The translations under genes and the position numbers were made by a program. A model generated the notes under the pieces. The model made no database searches. It saw nothing but the letters and a program-made list of their open reading frames with translations, and had not been told where the DNA came from. Positions 5,818 through 7,766 of a DNA stretch of 7,766 nt are shown here, in pieces (position 1 is the first letter of the stretch; every line of letters begins with the position of its first letter). Where the stretch lies: assembly GCA_039188505.1 (NCBI GenBank), contig JBCCZC010000268.1, positions 1-7,766 of the forward strand. Direction: 5' to 3'. This DNA is from JBCCZC01 sp039188505. Its GTDB lineage: Bacteria > Pseudomonadota > Gammaproteobacteria > Xanthomonadales > SZUA-38.

Positions 5818-5970
5818 TCAGGCTCCGATCACGGCGTTCGGGCGTGGCGTTCCACCCCTCAGTCCACTCCGGGAGCGGCTCTGCGTCGCTCCACGCGCGC
5901 CAGACGCCACCTGGCGTTCGCCAGGTTTGATCCCGCGGTTCTCACCCCTATCGGCCGCGGGTTTTTTTTT
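5818..5970 (+). ncRNA. Candidate structured RNA (sRNA or attenuated leader)
   Basis: About 150 non-coding bases between the SPOR gene and the next gene can fold into a series of hairpins on the plus strand. These are GTGG-CGTT-CCAC (5844-5855); an 8-bp stem 5872-5879/5885-5892 including one G-U pair; ACCTGGC-GTTC-GCCAGGT (5909-5926); and the terminator (5932-5961). A longer alternative pairing, GTGGCGT (5844-5850) with ACGCCAC (5904-5910), would enclose the second hairpin and compete with the first and third. GGCGTTC occurs three times (5833, 5846, 5913). A promoter candidate lies upstream. I match it to no known RNA family. It could equally be a long 3' UTR of the birA operon. Confidence 0.4.
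5932..5970 (+). terminator. Strong intrinsic terminator
   Basis: A perfect 7-bp GC stem, CCCGCGG (5932-5938) with CCGCGGG (5955-5961), has a 16-base loop and is followed at once by nine T residues (5962-5970). It would end the birA-coaX-SPOR transcript. It also lies only 22 bases before the next start codon, so it could act as an attenuator for the downstream pair. Confidence 0.88.
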
Positions 5971-5992
5971 GCGTGGTCCAGGATGACGAAAC

Positions 5993-6337
5993 ATGGTGGC
6001 ACGCGACGTCGACGGCGATGTTCTCTCGACCAACGGTGCCCTGGCACGGCTAGCGGCGCTGGCGCACGCCGATCCGCGAGAGACGCCGGACCGAGCCGGA
6101 CGGGGCGGCCGCATCGCGCCCGCCCTGAGCCCCCTCTGCGCGGCCGTCGACCGCGGCCAGTTCGAGGTCTGCGGTCTCGTGCGTTCGCAGCGCGACGGCG
6201 ACGCCGTGCTGCATCATGTCCGGCCCGAAGGCGTCCATCAGCGCATCGGGCGGCCGCTCGGAGGCCGCGCCGGCCACGCGACCCAGCGCCTGCCCCATCC
6301 CCTGGGGCTGGCCATTATCGAGGCGATCGATCCATGA
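5993..6337 (+). CDS. Unrecognised 114-residue protein coupled to arsC
   Basis: I do not recognise this protein. It has no clear membrane helix or signal peptide; it is rich in Arg, Gly, Ala and His, with two cysteines (C49, C60). Evidence that it is a gene: AGGA lies nine bases before the ATG; nearly all codons in this frame end in G or C as expected in this genome; and its TGA overlaps the arsC ATG as ATGA, implying co-translation. The parallel frame running into arsC is Arg/Pro/Ala-rich, typical of a shadow. A minus-strand open frame (6050-6298) is the main rival, but it lacks a well-spaced ribosome site. A role linked to the arsenate reductase is possible but rests only on coupling. Confidence 0.55.
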   Translation: MVARDVDGDVLSTNGALARLAALAHADPRETPDRAGRGGRIAPALSPLCAAVDRGQFEVCGLVRSQRDGDAVLHHVRPEGVHQRIGRPLGGRAGHATQRLPHPLGLAIIEAIDP

Positions 6338-6765
6338 AAGTATTGTTCCTCTGCACCGGCAACTCCTGCCGGAGCCAGATGGCCGAAGGATTCGCGCGGG
6401 GACTCTGGCCGGACGGTCTGGAGGTCAGTTCCGCCGGTATCGAGAAACACGGTTTGAACCCCAACGCCATGCGGGTCATGGCCGAAGCCGGCTACTCGAT
6501 CGACAGCCAGAAAAGTCAGTCGCTGGACGACCTGCCTGACCTGGCTTTCGATCTCGTCATCACCGTCTGCGGCCACGCGCATGAAACCTGCGCGATGTTT
6601 CCCGGGGAGGCGCGGGTGGTGCACCAGGGGTTCGACGACCCACCGAAGCTCGCCGCCGGTCTTCCGGAGGACGAAGCGTTGGTCCACTATCGTCGCGTTC
6701 GGGACGAGATCCGTGAGGCCGTCGCGAAGATGCCCGAGGCGTACGGACTGCTTCGGGCTCCCTGA
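6334..6765 (+). CDS. arsC: Thioredoxin-type arsenate reductase (LMW-PTP fold)
   Basis: A 143-residue cytoplasmic enzyme expected to reduce arsenate to arsenite using a cysteine relay recharged by thioredoxin. The N-terminus carries the P-loop CTGNSCRS (C7-X5-R13-S14) of the low-molecular-weight phosphatase fold. The redox cysteines specific to arsenate reductase are present as VCGHAHETC (C79 and C86, same seven-residue step as C82/C89 of Staphylococcus ArsC), and FDDPP (100-104) holds the general-acid Asp. These extra cysteines separate it from plain tyrosine phosphatases. The ATG has GAGG ten bases upstream and overlaps the preceding unknown gene by four bases. No arsR, arsB or acr3 lies in the window, so it is outside a classical ars operon here. 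It ends nine bases from the convergent dksA. Confidence 0.9.
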   Translation: MKVLFLCTGNSCRSQMAEGFARGLWPDGLEVSSAGIEKHGLNPNAMRVMAEAGYSIDSQKSQSLDDLPDLAFDLVITVCGHAHETCAMFPGEARVVHQGFDDPPKLAAGLPEDEALVHYRRVRDEIREAVAKMPEAYGLLRAP

Positions 6766-6774
6766 GCGGCGAAC

Positions 6775-7221
6775 TCAGCTGAGGCTGAGGTTGACCTTCT
6801 CGTAGCGTTCGCGGCGCTCGCGTTGCTCCTTCTTCTCCTGGGCAAACACAGAGAGGTTCGCGATCGGGCGCGCCTCCAGGCGCCCGAGACCGATGGGCTC
6901 GCCGGTCAGCTCGCAGTAGCCGTAGCTGCCGTCCCGGATGCGAGCCAGCGCCGCGTCGATCTTGCCGATCAGCTTTCGGTAGCGATCCCGCGTTCGAAGC
7001 TCGAGCGTCTGGATCTCCAGCTGGGACGAGTGGTCGGCCTCGTCACCGACTTCCCGCTCGGCGCTGCGCATGGCGTTGATCGTGGCGCGTGACTCCGCCA
7101 TCAGCTCCTCGCGCCAATCGAGTAGCCGCTGGCGGAAGTAGGCCAGCTGGCGATCGGACAAGTAGTCCTCGGCTTCGCTCGGCTGCTGGCCGGAACCAGA
7201 TTCGTTCGAGGCATCTGCCAT
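6775..7221 (-). CDS. dksA: RNA polymerase-binding transcription factor DksA, zinc-ligand-poor type
   Basis: A 148-residue DksA/TraR-family regulator. DksA enters the secondary channel of RNA polymerase and, with ppGpp, shifts transcription during the stringent response. After a flexible start, YLSDRQLAYFRQRLLDWREE (20-39) begins the coiled-coil; the tip reads DEADHS (D60, D63, S65), fitting DxxDxA apart from Ala to Ser. ELRTRDRYRKLIGKID (74-89) is the returning helix. In the zinc-finger region GYCELTGEPIG...RLEARPIANLSVFAQ, only C103 remains of the four cysteines; the others are T106, S124 and A127. This resembles the alphaproteobacterial-type and DksA2-like proteins thought to work with little or no zinc. 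ATG 7221 follows GAGGA by about 12 bases, and that site overlaps the stop of the metallophosphoesterase 15 bases upstream, so the two are probably co-transcribed. Confidence 0.93.
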   Translation of the reverse strand: MADASNESGSGQQPSEAEDYLSDRQLAYFRQRLLDWREELMAESRATINAMRSAEREVGDEADHSSQLEIQTLELRTRDRYRKLIGKIDAALARIRDGSYGYCELTGEPIGLGRLEARPIANLSVFAQEKKEQRERRERYEKVNLSLS

Positions 7222-7236
7222 GGCCCGGCACCGTCC

Positions 7237-7766
7237 TCAGGCCGCGCTCGGAAGCACGTGCTCCTGGCGCCACCAGTCGGGGGCCAGCGTCGTCATATGC
7301 CGGGCGCGGCCGGCCACGTGCCAGAGCTCGAAGCCGCCGGTGAGCGGCTCGACGATTGTCGAGCAGTGCTCGACCCAGTTGCCGGTGTTGAGATAGGCCA
7401 CCCCGCCGTCCCGGCGGATGTTCGCGAAGTGGATGTGGCCGCCGATGTAGCCGTCGACGGGCAACGGCTTGGTGCCCTCGATCACGCGGTTCTCGAACGC
7501 TTCGATGAAAGCCATGGCGCGCCGAACGCATTTCTTGATGTCCAGCGAAACCGGGTGGTAGTCGAGGTCGAAGGAGCAGCGGGCCTGGTTGTAGACGCGG
7601 TTCATCCAGGTGATGACTTCATAGAGCGATTCGCCCAGGGCCTCGATCCAGGGCGCGTGGCCTCTCCCGGTCCGGTCGAACTCGTCCCCGTGCGCCACCC
7701 GGTAGATCGATCCGTCCAGCGCGCGGTAGTCGACCGTGCGCTCGATACGAACGCCCTGGATCTCGC
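7237..7766 (-). CDS. LpxH-like metallophosphoesterase, C-terminal part (5' end outside window)
   Basis: The last 175 residues of a calcineurin-like metallophosphoesterase of the UDP-2,3-diacylglucosamine diphosphatase (LpxH-like) group. The frame stays open to the window edge, so the start and first metal ligands (DxH, GD, GN) are missing. Visible motifs, numbered from the first complete codon: AHGDEFD (24-30), GYIGGHIH (105-112) with the paired metal-binding histidines, and NTGNWVEHCS (126-135). LpxH removes UMP from UDP-2,3-diacylglucosamine in lipid A synthesis; close paralogues with the HGDEFD form are often annotated the same way but mostly untested, so the substrate is uncertain. A GTG at 7698 in the middle of the conserved domain is not a credible start. 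It lies 15 bases upstream of dksA on the same strand. Confidence 0.85.
   Translation of the reverse strand, partial: EIQGVRIERTVDYRALDGSIYRVAHGDEFDRTGRGHAPWIEALGESLYEVITWMNRVYNQARCSFDLDYHPVSLDIKKCVRRAMAFIEAFENRVIEGTKPLPVDGYIGGHIHFANIRRDGGVAYLNTGNWVEHCSTIVEPLTGGFELWHVAGRARHMTTLAPDWWRQEHVLPSAA

Noticed and set aside
5786..5970. Possible tRNA genes after the SPOR gene, as in Pseudomonas
   Set aside because: I looked for a T-arm GGTTCRANNCC and a 3' acceptor match on the plus strand and found none.
6050..6298. An 82-codon minus-strand open frame opposite the unknown gene before arsC
   Set aside because: Composition is acceptable, but it lacks a properly spaced Shine-Dalgarno, and the plus-strand frame has better third-position GC and couples to arsC. 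Kept as the main alternative.
5983..6765. A longer arsC starting at 5983 (260 codons)
   Set aside because: The added 117 residues are Arg/Pro/Ala-rich shadow of another frame; the P-loop of ArsC normally begins within the first ten residues, which fits ATG 6334.
6774..6783. Ten-base palindrome CTCAGCTGAG over the dksA stop
   Set aside because: It has no loop or T tract, so it is not an intrinsic terminator; a ten-base palindrome alone is weak evidence for a binding site.

Overview
The window is GC-rich and densely packed with genes. It looks like part of a Gram-negative, probably gammaproteobacterial, chromosome. The main clues are the birA - coaX - SPOR-protein order (from memory also found in Pseudomonas), a PspC-domain membrane protein, a DksA homologue, and an LpxH-like metallophosphoesterase. 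I see no insertion sequence, phage gene, CRISPR array, tRNA or rRNA. No species can be named from the sequence alone.

Layout. (1) 32-627, minus strand: a two-gene unit made of an unrecognised 69-residue one-helix membrane protein and a PspC-domain protein. Their genes overlap by ATGA. A near-consensus sigma-54 (-24/-12) promoter lies just upstream at 654-669, which fits phage-shock-type control. (2) 628-811: a divergent intergenic region with the sigma-54 promoter, a weak plus-strand promoter candidate, and a perfect 7-bp inverted repeat with an 8-nt spacer. (3) 812-5785, plus strand: five tightly packed genes that look like one operon. They are a 633-residue DhaL/DAK2 + DegV fusion (FakA and FakB activities in one polypeptide), plsY, birA, coaX and a SPOR-like membrane-anchored protein. 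The first four overlap at each junction (7, 35 and 1 nt), and plsY and birA appear to use TTG starts. (4) 5786-5992: a gene-free, hairpin-rich stretch ending in a strong intrinsic terminator (5932-5970). It could be a small RNA, an attenuated leader or a long 3' UTR. (5) 5993-6765, plus strand: an unrecognised 114-residue protein overlapping a thioredoxin-type arsenate reductase by ATGA. (6) 6775-7766, minus strand: dksA, convergent with arsC, preceded by the 3' part of an LpxH-like metallophosphoesterase that runs off the right edge.

How the genes may work together. The most interesting unit is the fusion kinase plus plsY. In Firmicutes, FakB presents a bound fatty acid to the FakA kinase. 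The acyl phosphate formed is the donor PlsY uses to acylate glycerol-3-phosphate. Here kinase and fatty-acid carrier are one protein, and its stop codon overlaps the plsY start. That suggests direct supply of acyl phosphate from free fatty acids to phospholipid synthesis. BirA (which biotinylates acetyl-CoA carboxylase) and CoaX (CoA synthesis) follow, so the operon has a lipid-precursor theme. Beside it are a probable envelope-stress operon and a partial gene of a lipid-A-type hydrolase family. The functional links are inference; the domain and motif assignments are read directly from the sequence.
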